This document shows positions 1 to 16,285 of a DNA stretch of 64,000 nucleotides, piece by piece. The notes under the pieces were generated by a model that saw only the letters and a list, made by a program, of their open reading frames with translations, was not told the DNA's origin and did no database searches. Each line of letters starts with the position of its first letter. Positions within the stretch are counted from its first letter, which is position 1. Position numbers and translations under genes: made by a program. Source of the stretch: Haliotis asinina (lineage: Eukaryota; Mollusca; Gastropoda; Lepetellida; Haliotidae); contig NC_090280.1 in the NCBI RefSeq assembly GCF_037392515.1, forward strand, positions 57,654,004-57,718,003. The letters run 5' to 3'.

Positions 1-2472
1 CCGACTACAACGACATTCAGGCAGCCTTCCCTCTGTACCCTGTCACCATGTTTCAACAGCCTTCTTCCAGCAACGGTAAGACTGCAAATAAACTCACGCT
101 CAAAAGAAACCCAATCACTGAAGTCACAAAACGACAAACCACCAATGTTAAAAGTTGTTAAAATTCACTTTCCTTTTTCACAACGGTGGTGTGTCGTTCT
201 GTAAAATCAGTGACTTGGTGTCTTTACTTTTGACCGTTAGTTTCTATTCAGTAAATATTACTAGTATATTAAAACATACTAAGTGTGGATAAGCGTAGAG
301 GCTACATTGTCATTATGTAAAACGAAATATATTATTTCTTTTACAATTTTATTTGATCTATAATACAACTTGCTCAAATTATCACCGTCTATTTTCCGTT
401 CTTATATTCCAACTACGTAATGTAATATTAGCAAGATTTCTGAAAGATTAATTTCTTTCTTCAGGTCAAACACGGACACAACGTAAGTAAAAACATTTTT
501 CATTTTGTCGTTATTTTGTCCCATTAAGTCAGTATTCTGTAACGCGCAGTCAACGATGTTCCAACTTCACCATGGCTGCCGTAATCCATGTACAAGCCGA
601 GGCAATCCAATCAGGCAGCTTGTTCAGCTTGACCTGAGCTACTCTACATATGCATGACACGGGAGGTCAAATGACACAAACGGCAAGTCGAGTTAACTTC
701 ATTAAATAGGTGAGCAGAGAATGTTATAATGTTGCGTTCGTGCTAAGCATGCATACATCGGAAACATTAAGCTATGTCTTGCCTCTGTATTTAAGGAAAG
801 TTAGGACATTCCTGACGGTTTCTCGACACTGAGACGTCAAATGGCACCTTTCTCGACTGTTCGGGCATTTTGTCAATCAAATGACAAAGGTGCGCCCCTT
901 CACAATAATAGATCTAACCACTTGTTCAGGTCACTTTGTACTATGCATTAACCGAAAGCCTGAGCACCAATCAGGAGCTTTATTCTCGAAACGCTCGTAG
1001 TCATAAGAATTATTAAGTTTGTTCGTAGCCAATGTGTAAAGAATACTTATTAGGCTTAAGAAGTTCTTAGGGCCACCAACGTTTCGAGAATAGCTAACCA
1101 GATGGTCACCATGTCTCAGCCACATCACAGATCATGACCGCCTCATTAACCTCTTGAAATATGTTTAGAATACATTACTCAATATTACAAAGAAACACTG
1201 ATTTAAGTGGTGTCTTTATGGGGTTTGATGTCATTGTAGTGTATCTCTTTACCTGTAATCCGTTGAGCTGCGTCCATAGGCTGGCCAGAAACCACACTTG
1301 TTGATCGATATTTTCGCTATAGACAAACCAAACACACCGATGTAACCGAAATACTTTTGAAAACATAGTTAAAGCGCTCGTTGTCTATTAGTTATACACA
1401 AAAACAGAATCTAGCTTTATTCGGAAACCATTTACATGAAATACCTGATATGGCATTGATACGACCGATCGTTATTCAGGCCGGAAGCGATCCACCTCAT
1501 ACACGTCAGGCACCGGAAGAAGAATGTCCCGCGGCCGTACCGGAAGTAGAATCGCTGTTGTGAGCAGCGACCGTCATGGCTTTAGTAGCAGATTGCTGAA
1601 CAACAGAAACGATGGCAGGAGACGCGTGGACATGTTTGGGAGCAGACGGTTGAGTCAGCTGAGGAAGAACCGGAGACTTGGTCTCGGTAGACGTTTTTCG
1701 AGTTTCTATTCATCTCGGCAGTTTGACTGGGTACGTTGATTCTGTTTCCGGTAGGGTTCGTTTGTGTTTAACGTTTTGATTCGGGTAAGATGCAATCTTC
1801 TAGACGGTATGAATGTTTTCATAAAAGGTAGATCTGTGAAGATCCGGAGTAGAACAGGTCTTCAGCAATCCATGGTTGAGACCCAGGGTGACTATGCTTG
1901 TCGTAAAATACGACTAACGGGATCGGAGGGTCAGGCTCGTGGACTTGGTTGACACATGTCATTGGTTCCCCTTTGTGCTGATCGATGCTCATGCTGTTGA
2001 CCACTGGATTGTCTAGTCGATTATTTACAGACCACCGCCATTAGTTGTAATACTGCTGAGTGCGGCGTAAATCTAAACTCACTAACTCATACTCGCAAGA
2101 GGTGAAATGTGGTGTCGGATGATGTCAGTACATGACATCGTATCAAAACGATCAGTAACGAGTGACCTGGTGATGTCTACATCGACTCCCTTGAGTGATG
2201 TCAGTCTTGCTTGTCTGGTCCAGGTTCAATTATTTACAGAACACACTGAAACATCTGGAATATTACCGAGTCTGAGGTCAAACAAAAACTTCGTGCCTCA
2301 TTTTGCCTTTATGTGTGACTGAATATGCTTTATAGGTTAAACCTACAATAATTCTGGTCGCATTAAATTTCTTTGTTATGATATTGAACAATAACTGTCT
2401 ATTTCAGTAACACCATATACGAGAGACTGGGTGGATAGAATTCAAAGGGAAAGTGCTACACACTTACTGTAA
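1..2472 (+). CDS. 3' end of an unrecognised gene (three coding exons, partial)
   Basis: Three exons join with matching phases: 1-75 (enters mid-gene, reads DYNDIQAAFPLYPVTMF then QQPSSSN, donor gtaaga), an 18-nt micro-exon 465-482 (reads QTRTQ, acceptor ttcttcag, donor gtaagt) and 2408-2472 (reads TPYTRDWVDRIQRES then ATHLL and stop, acceptor tatttcag). All junctions are phase 1. Tandem AATAAA signals lie 12-21 nt past the stop, which favours 2408-2472 as the last exon. A rival phase-compatible last exon is 550-584 (reads NDVPTSPWLP and stop, acceptor cgcgcag); alternative ends are possible. No domain is recognised in these roughly 50 residues. The intron from 483 to 2407 holds a foldback element and a SINE. 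Exon calls are inference from splice consensus and phase. Confidence 0.45.
970..1112. mobile_element. Small foldback (MITE-like) element
   Basis: Imperfect inverted arms: ttctcgaaacgctcgtag with aagaattattaag near 980-1015 face cttaagaagttcttag and caacgtttcgagaa near 1055-1095. A related sequence occurs at 25508-25620, so this is a dispersed family. No coding capacity. Confidence 0.5.
1840..2092 (-). repeat. SINE family A, near full length
   Basis: Reverse-strand copy of the commonest repeat in the window. Read on the minus strand it shows the shared blocks: an ACTCA-rich start, ttacgccgcactcagca, accatccagtg-like and catgagcatcgatc blocks, gaccc-tccgatcccgttagtcg and acgacaagcatg, and an end near gaagacctgttctactccgg. 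About 250 bp, diverged. Confidence 0.75.
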
Positions 2473-2483
2473 TTCGAAAATGG

Positions 2484-2493
2484 AATAAATAAA
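2484..2493 (+). promoter_or_regulatory. Polyadenylation signals
   Basis: Two overlapping AATAAA hexamers just after the stop codon at 2470-2472, with no other obvious terminator nearby. Confidence 0.5.
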
Positions 2494-2499
2494 TTTTGC

Positions 2500-3600
2500 A
2501 GCTAGTTGTCGTTGATATATTTGCACCTCAAACCACAAATGAACCGTGGAGAGGACTCGGCACGTTGTTGCAAAGTGACTAAGTGAGTGCGTCAGTCAGT
2601 TAGTGTTGTTTTGTAACACCGTTTTGAACAATATTTTCGTGATATCACTGCCACGTCATTAAAAAAAAATACTTTGACATGTGCGACTTGTTGCAGTAAC
2701 TAACGTGTCTGGTGTACCGGTCAGCAAGGACTCATCCGCCCGGAGTCAGATCATTGTGTATGGGGTAACCATTTAATAGTGCGGCATGATCGAAATGAGC
2801 TAAAACGTTTCATCTGTTAAAGTTTTCTGTGAACTTGATGTACTTTAATTGGAGGAGAAAGCACGTAAATTGTGATTATTTTACGTCCGTTTCTGTTGCT
2901 TTGTCAGCTGTCATACGTACTAACTATTCATTTACAGACTGCACATGCTACCAGTACACGCACTGTTCCCCAGTTGGAAATAGGCCCGAACAATCAGGCA
3001 TCCCCGAAAAAATGTGTTTTATCGTGATAATCCCAAGCAATGTGTACGTTTTTCTGCTTTTATCCAGAGGGGAAAAGTCACATAGTGTTAGAACTCGAAA
3101 CCCTTGATTTTTGGCGATCATCGTGGACGCCATCTTTGAATTTTCGGTAAGTGGGTCCCAAAACTTGGGCAACCCCCAAAATAATGTTTTAACATGATAT
3201 TCCCCAGCACTTTGCAAAGTTTCAAGCTTTAGTCCGGCAAGTATCGATTTTCACCCCAAGCCACTTCAGTGTTGGCATTGTGTCGTTCTTAAGCGAACAG
3301 GCCGTTTACCCGGAGATTGAAAATATTTGGTTCGAACGGAAATATCAAACAAAAACATATTCAGTGATATTGGCATATGTCCACGTTAGAGTGCTGGCAT
3401 CTGACTGGTTCGCCGTATGTCGCATATAAATTTGTAAATGTAGTATTAACACCTTCTTGTCGACATTCAGCGTTTGGGGTATTTGATGTTAGTGATATCC
3501 CTGTATGAGCTGAATGTGAATGAATGTTATTTTGCGAATCCGGTTCAAGACATCTTAATTGATCTATATCCATAATGTATGTTCGTTCTGTATCGGGATG
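2500..3600. other. Intergenic stretch, nothing recognised
   Basis: Space between the end of the plus-strand gene and the 3' end of the convergent sulfotransferase gene. AT-rich, with only short open frames, no splice-consistent exons and no repeat family I could identify. Confidence 0.4.
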
Positions 3601-3603
3601 TAT

Positions 3604-3609
3604 TTTATT
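3604..3609 (-). promoter_or_regulatory. Polyadenylation signal of the sulfotransferase gene
   Basis: AATAAA on the minus strand, about 82 nt after the stop codon at 3693-3691. Confidence 0.45.
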
Positions 3610-3690
3610 ACAAGAAAATACATTCTGGCTGAAATAACATGATAAAGAGAGTTTACAATGTATTGCTACAGACTCGGGATTCCTCCCTGT

Positions 3691-8048
<4,358 letters not shown>

Positions 8049-8286
8049 GGTAAAGAGAACGTCACTTCTACTGACGTTAACGTCGATTCTGGTTCCTGAA
8101 GATAACGTCAATTCCTTACAATATTGGCAGTGAAACTTCCCTGGCATTGTTCAGCGGTGAAGGAAGGTACATGGTACAGAGAGAACATGTTTGCTAGCAT
8201 TGTTCTTGTAATGTCAAGTGGATCATAATTGGTCAGTACAAAACGCAAGAATCTGCGAACCTTCAATTCTTCTATCTTCTATTTTT

Positions 8287-8345
8287 TGTTTTTCTGTTTT
8301 TGTTTTTGTTTTTGTTTTTGTTTTTGTTTTTGTTTTTGTTTGTTT
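8287..8345. repeat. (GTTTTT)n microsatellite
   Basis: About eight hexamer units gtttttg, then a T/G-rich tail to about 8390. Confidence 0.9.
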
Positions 8346-8389
8346 TGGTTTTTTGTTGTTGGTTTTTTTTGTTTTTTTATGGGGGTTGG

Positions 8390-10060
8390 GGGGTGTAATT
8401 GTTGAAATAGTTTAAATATTCAGATAGCTTGTATCCACGTACCTGTTCAGAGAACTGGTATTAAGAGGTAGAAAACACAGGATTTACGGTTGGGAATACT
8501 GGTGTCTGTGAAAAAAAATGATACTGTGTATGTTTTGTATTGTGTGGGTAATGTTTCCACTCCAGTAGCGTTACATACCAGCTGCTTACAGATGGTGAAT
8601 GATATTGCTGTGGAATGATTCTCCACCGATCTATGTGTCCAACCATTGAGCCTTTTCATGTTTGACGTTGATTATGAATCCATTAGTTCGACATTGTTGA
8701 AAGTATCATAAAATTTATTGAGATTACTGTGTCGTTCAAAAACAACTTTGACATTTAGATGTGCTGTTTCAGTTCCAGTCTTCTCTTACGCTATTCCCTC
8801 CATCTGAGCTCACAACGATATCTCTAAATTTTGCGAAAATAGTTCGCGACACGACCGCGCTATGGCATTCGAAATATTTGTGAGGCTGTTCACTGTAGTA
8901 TGGAAAGAAGGCATGACTCAGCGTTTTGCTGACACAGTGTCAACGCTACGGGTCAATAAATCTTTTCAGAGACATTATAGGTCAGAGGTCATCCCTGATC
9001 CAAGGGTTTGTAAGGGGTGAACTATCTTGTTAAGGTGGTAGAAACTAACACTGCTCCATGATACGGTAGCTTTGTCACACGTTGAGGATCTTGAAAGGTC
9101 AGTGCAGGCATATACTATATGATACTATAAGAGGATGGAGAAGCTAGCTTATTGTCGACCCTCTACCCTTTATACTGGCATATCGTGTCATGTTTTTGTA
9201 CACTCTTCATCAAAGAATTTTTTTGTCCCCAAAGCGAAATGGTCCCCTGAAAGTTGTTATCTGCTTAAAGCAAACGTCGTAGTAGGGTGATATCCTTCTA
9301 TACCGGAACAATGCTATTGATGAGCTAGTGGGCAGTTGGGATATCATGAGTGAATGAATGAGTTTAGTTTTACGCCGCACTCAGCAATATTCCAGCTATG
9401 TGGCGGCGGTTGGGATATCATTGACTGATATGAATGGAAAATTAGAAATCTTACTAGAGCAATAGAAAATAGAATCAACAGGCAATATAATATGCAATCA
9501 ACCCGACGAAATGCACAATCTGCCGCAAACTGTGGCATCGTATCTGGTACACTAATATCTACTCCCTGAGACACCAGCCTCCCTGTAGCATAGCACCAAG
9601 CAATCTGAAAATATTGTTAGGTGAGAATACATCTACTTACTTTCAAGTCGTCCGATAATCCACCGATTGTAGGTACTTTCCTTGATGACTGACAACGCTA
9701 GATGCTGACAGTGAGATTTGAAATACGTTCATACGGAACCCACAGAACCATGATAATGTACAAGGCCAACGGCAGTGTACTCTGAACTACAATCCGGTCT
9801 ATCCCAATAGATGGGACTATCCCATGGCCCTGTGTGTGTAATGTACCTGTTGAAAAGGACGAACCTAGATAGGTCAAGCGCGCAGGTCGGAGGTCATACC
9901 AGCTTTATTGACATGGTTTTATTGAGCATGCATGGTGATATTGTTACCTGGGATACACTGAGTGCTATTCTACGTCAAGTGTACATAATTGTGAAGTAAC
10001 CCATAATACTACAGTACATGACCTACATTTTCGAAGCTCTCTTAAGTCGAAAACCTGGGC
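8390..10060. other. Non-coding stretch between two minus-strand genes
   Basis: No confident exon. A minus-strand stretch 8578-8650 is open and followed by a good donor (gtatgt) but has no convincing acceptor, so I do not call it. A SINE A fragment lies at 9345-9412. Confidence 0.35.
9345..9412 (+). repeat. SINE family A, 5' fragment
   Basis: gagtgaatgaatgag followed by tttagttttacgccgcactc and caatattccagctatgtgg; the remainder of the element is absent. Confidence 0.75.
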
Positions 10061-10061
10061 C

Positions 10062-10170
<109 letters not shown>

Positions 10171-10876
10171 GGCGTGTCCACGCTTACAATCACCAGTCGG
10201 CACGTTTGTTGCCTCGTTGGTTTATTCATTGAAAGTGAACACTTTCTGGAGTACACTACATAGTATCTTAAGTATCCTAGCTATGTGTTGCTGGTCCTTC
10301 ATACAGGCGGTAGAAGGTGATACAACTAGGTGTTACAACAAGGTGTTGCATGTGATACAACAAGGTTTATTACTTGATATCAAAACCTATAAATATGGCC
10401 CAGCTTTTAAAGTATCCATGTTTACCAATTTCATGTGCAACAACAGCAACCCAAATATTAATATTAAATGGATTCACTGTTTCATATGCTATCCATATTG
10501 AATATAACATAAACAATCTTGCCGCTAAAGCGAATATCGGTTTGCTATGGACTAATCATCATAATTATGACATTTCAAACAATACAGTACTCAAACACGC
10601 ACATCAAGTCTATCTCACAAATGTCACAGAAAATTCAAATATGAACAATGCATCACTGTTCAAGCAGAGTGCTTTATACTAAAGTTAAATTAATAACAAA
10701 ATGGGCGCAAACAACTACAGCGCCGAAATGTTCTGTACAGAGTTGCCTACCTTGGACACGCCAGGAAAGTGTAATCGTGGGTTTTAATTTCGTTTCACCG
10801 TGTTCTGTTAAAACGTATTTCTGCTAGTGACTCAGAGTATCATAGAAGTGAGGCATGGCTTTGGCCTTCGCTAAAC

Positions 10877-10912
10877 CTCACCCACTCACTCACTCACTCA
10901 CTCACTCACTCG
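10877..10912. repeat. (CACT)n microsatellite
   Basis: Tandem cact units resembling the ACTC-rich tail of the local SINEs; possibly a SINE tail relic. Confidence 0.8.
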
Positions 10913-10961
10913 ACTTTTTCTTAAAGTCTGCCATAACGCTTCCACCACTTGACTACCCTAC

Positions 10962-11170
10962 CGACCCTCTTATTTCAAGAAAACCTTGGCGAATCCCTTT
11001 GAAACATAATTGCCCTTGCGGTTTATACACAGAGTGAATGTTGCTCATCGCCCCACCAACGTGTCGTCTAGATGAGGTATATAGTGCCGGGTCGCTGTGC
11101 ATGGTACTGTGGTCGTAACTGCGGAGAATAAATATCATCTCATCACCTGACTGACAGAGCATAATTCGGA
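10962..11170 (-). CDS. Candidate exon of the 24.6-kb minus-strand gene
   Basis: Open on the minus strand for 69 codons between a good acceptor (ttaattcag) at 11171 and a possible donor (gtaggg) at 10961. It reads RIMLCQSGDEMIFILRSYDH and later GGAMSNIHSVYKPQGQLCFK, a protein-like composition with spaced cysteines. Starts with two bases of a split codon and ends in phase 0. I do not recognise the family. Assignment to the gene upstream rests on strand and position only. Confidence 0.35.
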
Positions 11171-11633
11171 CTGAATTAAAAATAAGTACGTATGCTGATT
11201 GTATTACAACACGGCTCCAGTTTCTGCCCGCCTATTACAATTTCGATCGAGAGACGATTCCAATTTCTGACCATATATTTATTTCAAACAATAACCTTTA
11301 GGTGCGTTTCATAAAGACTGAAAGTAGTCCCACTGAATATCAATTCATTATAAGGTCGATTATTTACAAACTGGTGTGATATAAGTAGGATAATGCTGAC
11401 CAGAAAACGCTTGTCTATTTGTTTGTTTTTCTACCACAGGAATACCACAGAACTTCATAATGTTATACATCAGTTATTCGATGATCATTATGTCACACCA
11501 TATAACATCATAACTAGCAGTGGAATGTTACCAAGATGGCATTTTAAATGACAATGGAATTCCAGAACAAACAAACATCATGGCATGTAAAGGATGGCAG
11601 CTGATCCTCGGGGAACAGTTCTGTTAGTTCGCG

Positions 11634-11880
11634 TCATTGCGAGCGTATCCAGCATAAAATATAATCTCCAGTCAGAAATAGAAAGGTCAAAGTCGGGATT
11701 TCCTTGAGTTCCTTGACAGGAGCACCAAACAGCGAACAGGCACTTGGATCCTTGTCGATAATACGTTGCCAACGTGAAGAGATGTACTTGTAGTCTCCCT
11801 TCTCTCCATTGCTGGTTATGTCGTATTGTGTCCATAACGCCATGGAGTCAAGCATAGCCGAAACAAGTACGGTTCTTTCA
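11634..11880 (-). CDS. Candidate exon of the 24.6-kb minus-strand gene
   Basis: Begins after an excellent acceptor (cttctttattatccag) at 11881 and stays open to a stop near 11634. It reads ERTVLVSAMLDSMALWTQYD and later ISSRWQRIIDKDPSACSLFG. The true 3' border is unclear: several weak donors occur around 11710-11760. Its left phase (one base completing a codon) does not fit directly onto the phase-0 end of the large exon at 12734, so either an exon between them was missed or this belongs elsewhere. Product not recognised. Confidence 0.35.
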
Positions 11881-11957
11881 CTGGATAATAAAGAAGAAAA
11901 GAATAGGAACATTGATGACTAGAGGATGTTCTTTTGTGTTATTTACTGTTCCAGCCA

Positions 11958-12035
11958 TCAGACGACGGTCTGCTAATATTCTAGACTAGACAATCCGGTT
12001 TTTGATATCATGAGCATCAATATCTGCGCAACAGA
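11958..12035 (+). repeat. SINE family A fragment
   Basis: Decayed core: cggtctgctaatattctaga, agacaatccggt and catgagcatcaatatctgcg. Confidence 0.6.
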
Positions 12036-12287
12036 CTTACGATGGTATGTGATGAAGATGATGACAACATGTGGCATATAAGCTACCAAAAATGTATTAC
12101 TGAAATAATAGCTTTAAACCAAAAACAGCCGTTAAACATTTCCTTTGAAATTAAAAAAAATTGAAGATCACAATGAATTATGAAATGATTACACAATGTC
12201 ATTTAGAAAGTGGTCAAATGTAACATATGTTATATTTTGGATTACACCTTTTTGGTATTGTACAAATTCTAGTACTTGTTTTAGTAG

Positions 12288-12386
12288 AGTCCCATCCGGG
12301 ATTCGACCCCACACCCTCACAGTCAGGCACCTAATCGCCAGCACACAAAGTCAGCCGCCTAACCCACTCAGCCACCACGACTAATA
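12288..12386 (-). repeat. tRNA-Leu/Ser-like SINE head
   Basis: On the minus strand it reads like a class II tRNA: gtggctgagtgggttaggcg (A box) then a long variable-arm region (gattaggtgcctgactgtga) and a B box gggtcgaatccc. About 95 bp. A sister copy with the same middle lies at 46783-46886, so this is a dispersed retrosequence rather than a tRNA gene. Its ends do not pair as a clean acceptor stem. Confidence 0.55.
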
Positions 12387-12733
12387 TAATCCGAAAACAT
12401 ACAGAAATGTGTGATGTCATGGCTTGATATATGACATTAAGCCAATCTCAAAAATGAAGAATGACAGTTCATAATATTTGTTCTAGCTTGACCTTGACCT
12501 AGATGTTGTTGTTTATTTTGGCCGATTTACGATTAGCATTTCGCTTCGGTGAGTAATTAGGGCTATCTGAATCAGTATACACGTCTACGTATTGCATGGG
12601 TTTAGAGGTTCAGTGGCGTGAACACACAGACCTAGGGAGCTTGAACAACCCGATAGGGTATGGGATAACTCGTCGCTCCGAGGACTATGCTAGATCTATG
12701 AAGTTATAAATCATGCACTTAGAGTTAACCTAC

Positions 12734-14472
12734 CCTGGCTTGCTGTGCAACTGTCCCTCCTCCGTTGACTCTATTAGCTATCTCCTGCATACGTTGTCCT
12801 AGGGACTGCCACTGACTGCTGAGCCGCTCGTGAAGTAACGCATTGGAGGCTAGAGTGCCTGATGTACCGACAACCAGTCCCTCGAATTGTCTACTTTCCA
12901 CATCCTGTACATCTGCTGTTGGCGTCATCCTCAAAGACGGGCTAATTGTTGAGGGTAGATCAGTGCTCTTTGTAGACTTTGTTTGTGTTCCAAGTTGCTC
13001 GGCGGTTCTTACTTCTAACGGTGTTGAAGTACTCACTTCAAACGGTGTGGCAGTTCTCACTTCAAGGGATGTGGCAATGCTGACTTCAGGATGTGTGGTT
13101 CCTACCTCGAAGGGTTTGGTAGTACTCGCTTCAAGAGGTGTGGTGAGTTTCACATGAAATGATTCGCTGTTTTTTACTTCAAAGGGTTTGGCAGTGCTGA
13201 TTTCAAACGGAGCATCATTCCTCTTATCAGACGGTTTGACCGTATTCTGTTTGTTCGTATTCCGGGTAGCGGTTCTTACTTCAAAGGGTGAGGCACTACT
13301 GGCTTCAAGTGGTGTGGTGGTTCTTACTTCAAAGGCTGTGGCAGTTCCTAATCCAAACCGTTTGGCAACACTGACTTGTGGTTTGGCAGTAGTTATTTCA
13401 AACGGCATGGCCGTGCTAGAAGCAGAGGAGACCATGTTTATATCTCCTTCAGCAGAAATAAGCGATTGATTTATTCCACTGATATTTCTGTTTCTGCCTA
13501 CTCCAGGTCCTGATGACCTATGATCTGACATGTCTCTGATCTCTGGCACAATGTGACCGTCGGTTATGGGTTCTGTAGGTTCACTAGTTGGAAGGGCTGT
13601 ACGATGGGACTGGTGTGGCTGGCGAGATAGCACACCACTTATTGGTCTGGATGTCACCGGCAAACGTTGTACAATGAAAGAGGAAGGGTTGCGTGTTTCA
13701 GAGTGTCTACCCCACCCACGTAAGGAACTAGAGTGTGTGAGGACGTGGCTATGCTCGTGGGAATGATGAATGTGAGAGAGAATTCTTCCTTGGGTGGGAA
13801 CCAGAGATCCTGTCCTGGATATCATAAATGGGACCAGAGTTCCAGTAGTAAAATCGATCATGGGATTTATCTGAACATTGACTTGTTTTGCACCCATTGC
13901 ACGATTCACTGTCGAACTCAGGAACCTTCCACCTTTCACTGTTCTTCGCCAAGGAACACCAAGCTTCCTTTCAACGCCGTGACTGTCACGTCTCTTTTCA
14001 AAGGTACCAGGTGCCCTCAAAGTTGACCCAGTACTGATAGAAATTGAGTTGAGTTGACCAACTCGTCTACCATCTTTTGAATTCCATATGACACCCTTCC
14101 TGCCATCTAGTGGAGTTTGTACAATCTGCTCTACTAAGGGATTTCTTAAAGCACGTCTATTAACACCCACATTTTTATTCCATATTACACCATTTGTTCG
14201 TTCAATGCTTTTACTACTCTCTTGTTGTACAGCCGGATTTTGTGAAGCTTCACCAGGACTTAGTGAGGTATCTGTATTAACGCGCCTACTGTTTGCTAAC
14301 AGTTTGATGTCACTTCCTGTTGGGTCACAGTCAGGATCGAATATGGCGTCTGTGCTTTCCCTCCCATGTGACCACGGCATACCAAGATACCGTAGGGAGT
14401 CTGCTTCGTCTCTAAGAATAACACGATGTGACGGGATCGGCGTCTCTTTTAGGTTATGCTGGAGTACTGCAT
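12734..14472 (-). CDS. Large Ser/Thr-rich exon of an unrecognised membrane-anchored protein
   Basis: Second exon of a minus-strand gene whose first exon is 24624-24549. It opens after a strong pyrimidine tract (ttctctttctttgtgaag), completes the split codon left by exon 1 and stays open for 579 codons to a phase-0 donor (gtaggt). The first half has four short motifs with Trp after a bend: LGMPW, GVIWN, GVIWN, GVPWR, each followed by basic residues. The second half (around 13010-13440) has about 13 imperfect copies of an 8-10 residue unit centred on TPFEVRTAT, rich in Ser, Thr and Pro, like a mucin-type stalk. This suggests a type II or secreted glycoprotein with a long O-glycosylated stem; a functional domain should lie in later exons. 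Family not recognised. Confidence 0.65.
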
Positions 14473-14731
14473 CTTCACAAAGAAAGAGAAACAATATCAA
14501 GACAATGGTAAAACCAAGTCATAACATCAAACGTTGAGACGAAGCACACGTACCAATTATGAGGTTCTTGTAAATCCCATAAGTAACTACGCCAATTGGA
14601 ACGATATAAAAGCAATATCACGATAGAAAACACTAGAAACTGGCTTCACACATTGCACCAATAATGAGAGTCCACAACGTAACGCTTAAACACCAGTGGT
14701 CCGTTGTTCAAAGCAAACTTACCTCTTAATG

Positions 14732-15076
14732 TCAACCTTATCCCTAAAGACCTTTACTAAGGTTAGCCTCCTGTTGCACGAAACAACCTTAACTAAGGTT
14801 AACCTTAAGTTATGGTTGATAACTAAGGTTGGTCCGCCCCAACCTTAGTGTCTCTAGGGTTGGGAAGGGAATATAGCGGCTGTTTTTATTTTATACAGCA
14901 AGAATGAAAGACTTTGAGGAAGCACAGAGTGTACAGAGACAGAGTGAGTCAACCGGGTACGCTGAATTCACTTGTTACCGAGGGATGCTTCCATTACTCC
15001 AGCACTGAAGAGTTCAGCCTTAGTTAAGGTTACGGCAAAGGTTGGAGTGTGAGTTAAGGTTGCCCTAAGGTTGTTA
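14732..15076. mobile_element. Foldback element, left part (split by the Gypsy insertion)
   Basis: Rich in alternating ccttaa/aaggtt motifs, with outer end tcaaccttatcc and inner block ctgttgcacgaaacaacctt. The right part at 24316-24382 mirrors it (gttgcacataac, ttcaaccttaacc on the other strand). The LTR element splits it at a gtta target duplication. Without the insertion it would be about 410 bp. Confidence 0.65.
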
Positions 15077-16251
15077 TGTTACAGCCATCAATATGGTCTT
15101 GCGAATTCATTCACAGTGACACAGGCTAGGGTGTGAGAACTGTTTATTGGTCGAGTAAAACTGATGACAAACTGACACCCTGCAACAATGAATGGAAACA
15201 ATAAGAGTACAATTCTCACAAGGTGACTCAAGCTGACATACTCTCACAAGGTGACATATAAAAGCAACGCTTTACACAGTCATAAGTGATACAAATATAA
15301 ACTTAGCACATCATAATCATTGCAGTTTCAGTTGCTCATACAATACAAATATGGCATTATCACATGCCTGATATTATGCTTAATTAATTGGAATGCCATA
15401 AAAATATGTATAATTATATGTATGCTAGGTACTCTATAAGTAGATATAAACATATATACCCTATGATTCCCACGGGGGTGTTGTCCTGGCGTCTGACCAA
15501 TAATATCTGGTATCGACCTGTTCATGATATAAAACATACCATGAATACTATTTACATATCTATATATTTCATATACACCATTATCAGTTCACTGATAAAC
15601 AATACAATCTACTACCACATCAACAAAAAACCACACCACACATATGATCAAATATGGCCTTTGTCATACACATTCACTCAACTCATACACACACACACAG
15701 AGTATATGTGACATGTTGAGACATAATATTAATCTGACATAGATATATTTTCATGTAGCACTTTATACATTACAATAGCATAAAATACATAATGATTACT
15801 AACCCTTTTAATACACTGTCCGGAGAGTCTGTATGATCCAAATGTCCATGTGCAAGTGATAAGAAAAAAGCATGTGGAAACAAAGGGTTGGGATGTAGGA
15901 CACCTAATTCAAAACCAGCCAATGACTGAAATATTCAAGCTTACACTTTGATTGCTAGCTGTACTACCCGACAGTGAAATGGACTTACCCAATGAAATAA
16001 CTTAACAAAAGAAATGAGCGTTAATGATATTACTTTACTTACAACTGCTGAAATATCTTACGCAGCCTGAAATGAGAGATTTAATTATTATAAATCAGTA
16101 ATGCTGACTGGTTCATATACCTGAAATTGATACACCAAATGGTAATTAATTACTGTATAGCCTGAAATATACAAATGACATTATTTTGAGCATACTAAAG
16201 TAAAACAGCTGAATGATAAAACATAATCACTATATACACAACTCTACCACA
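15077..16251 (-). repeat. 3' LTR of the Gypsy element
   Basis: 1,175 bp, matching 23140-24315 almost base for base by eye. Short open frames inside are duplicated in both LTRs and are not genes. Confidence 0.95.
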
Positions 16252-16285
16252 TACTTCCCCCCTTCAGGACTAAATGATGTCCTCA

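Noticed and set aside
8447-8659. Possible upstream exon with a good gtatgt donor on the minus strand
   Set aside because: No acceptable acceptor or start joins it to either neighbouring gene.
9344-9574. 76-codon frame with a hydrophobic middle
   Set aside because: Uses a non-ATG start, runs into a SINE A fragment and has no splice-consistent partner.
12607-12670. Short exon linking the large Ser/Thr-rich exon to the exon at 11880
   Set aside because: Phases would fit, but the acceptor lacks a pyrimidine tract and the piece has no support of its own.
12843-13469. Plus-strand open frames with repeated VLTSNGV
   Set aside because: Complement of the Ser/Thr-rich repeat exon; the minus strand has the splice sites and the longer frame.
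15328-15711. Two small open frames, repeated identically near 23.4-23.8 kb
   Set aside because: They lie in the LTRs, which are copies of each other, and have no recognisable product.
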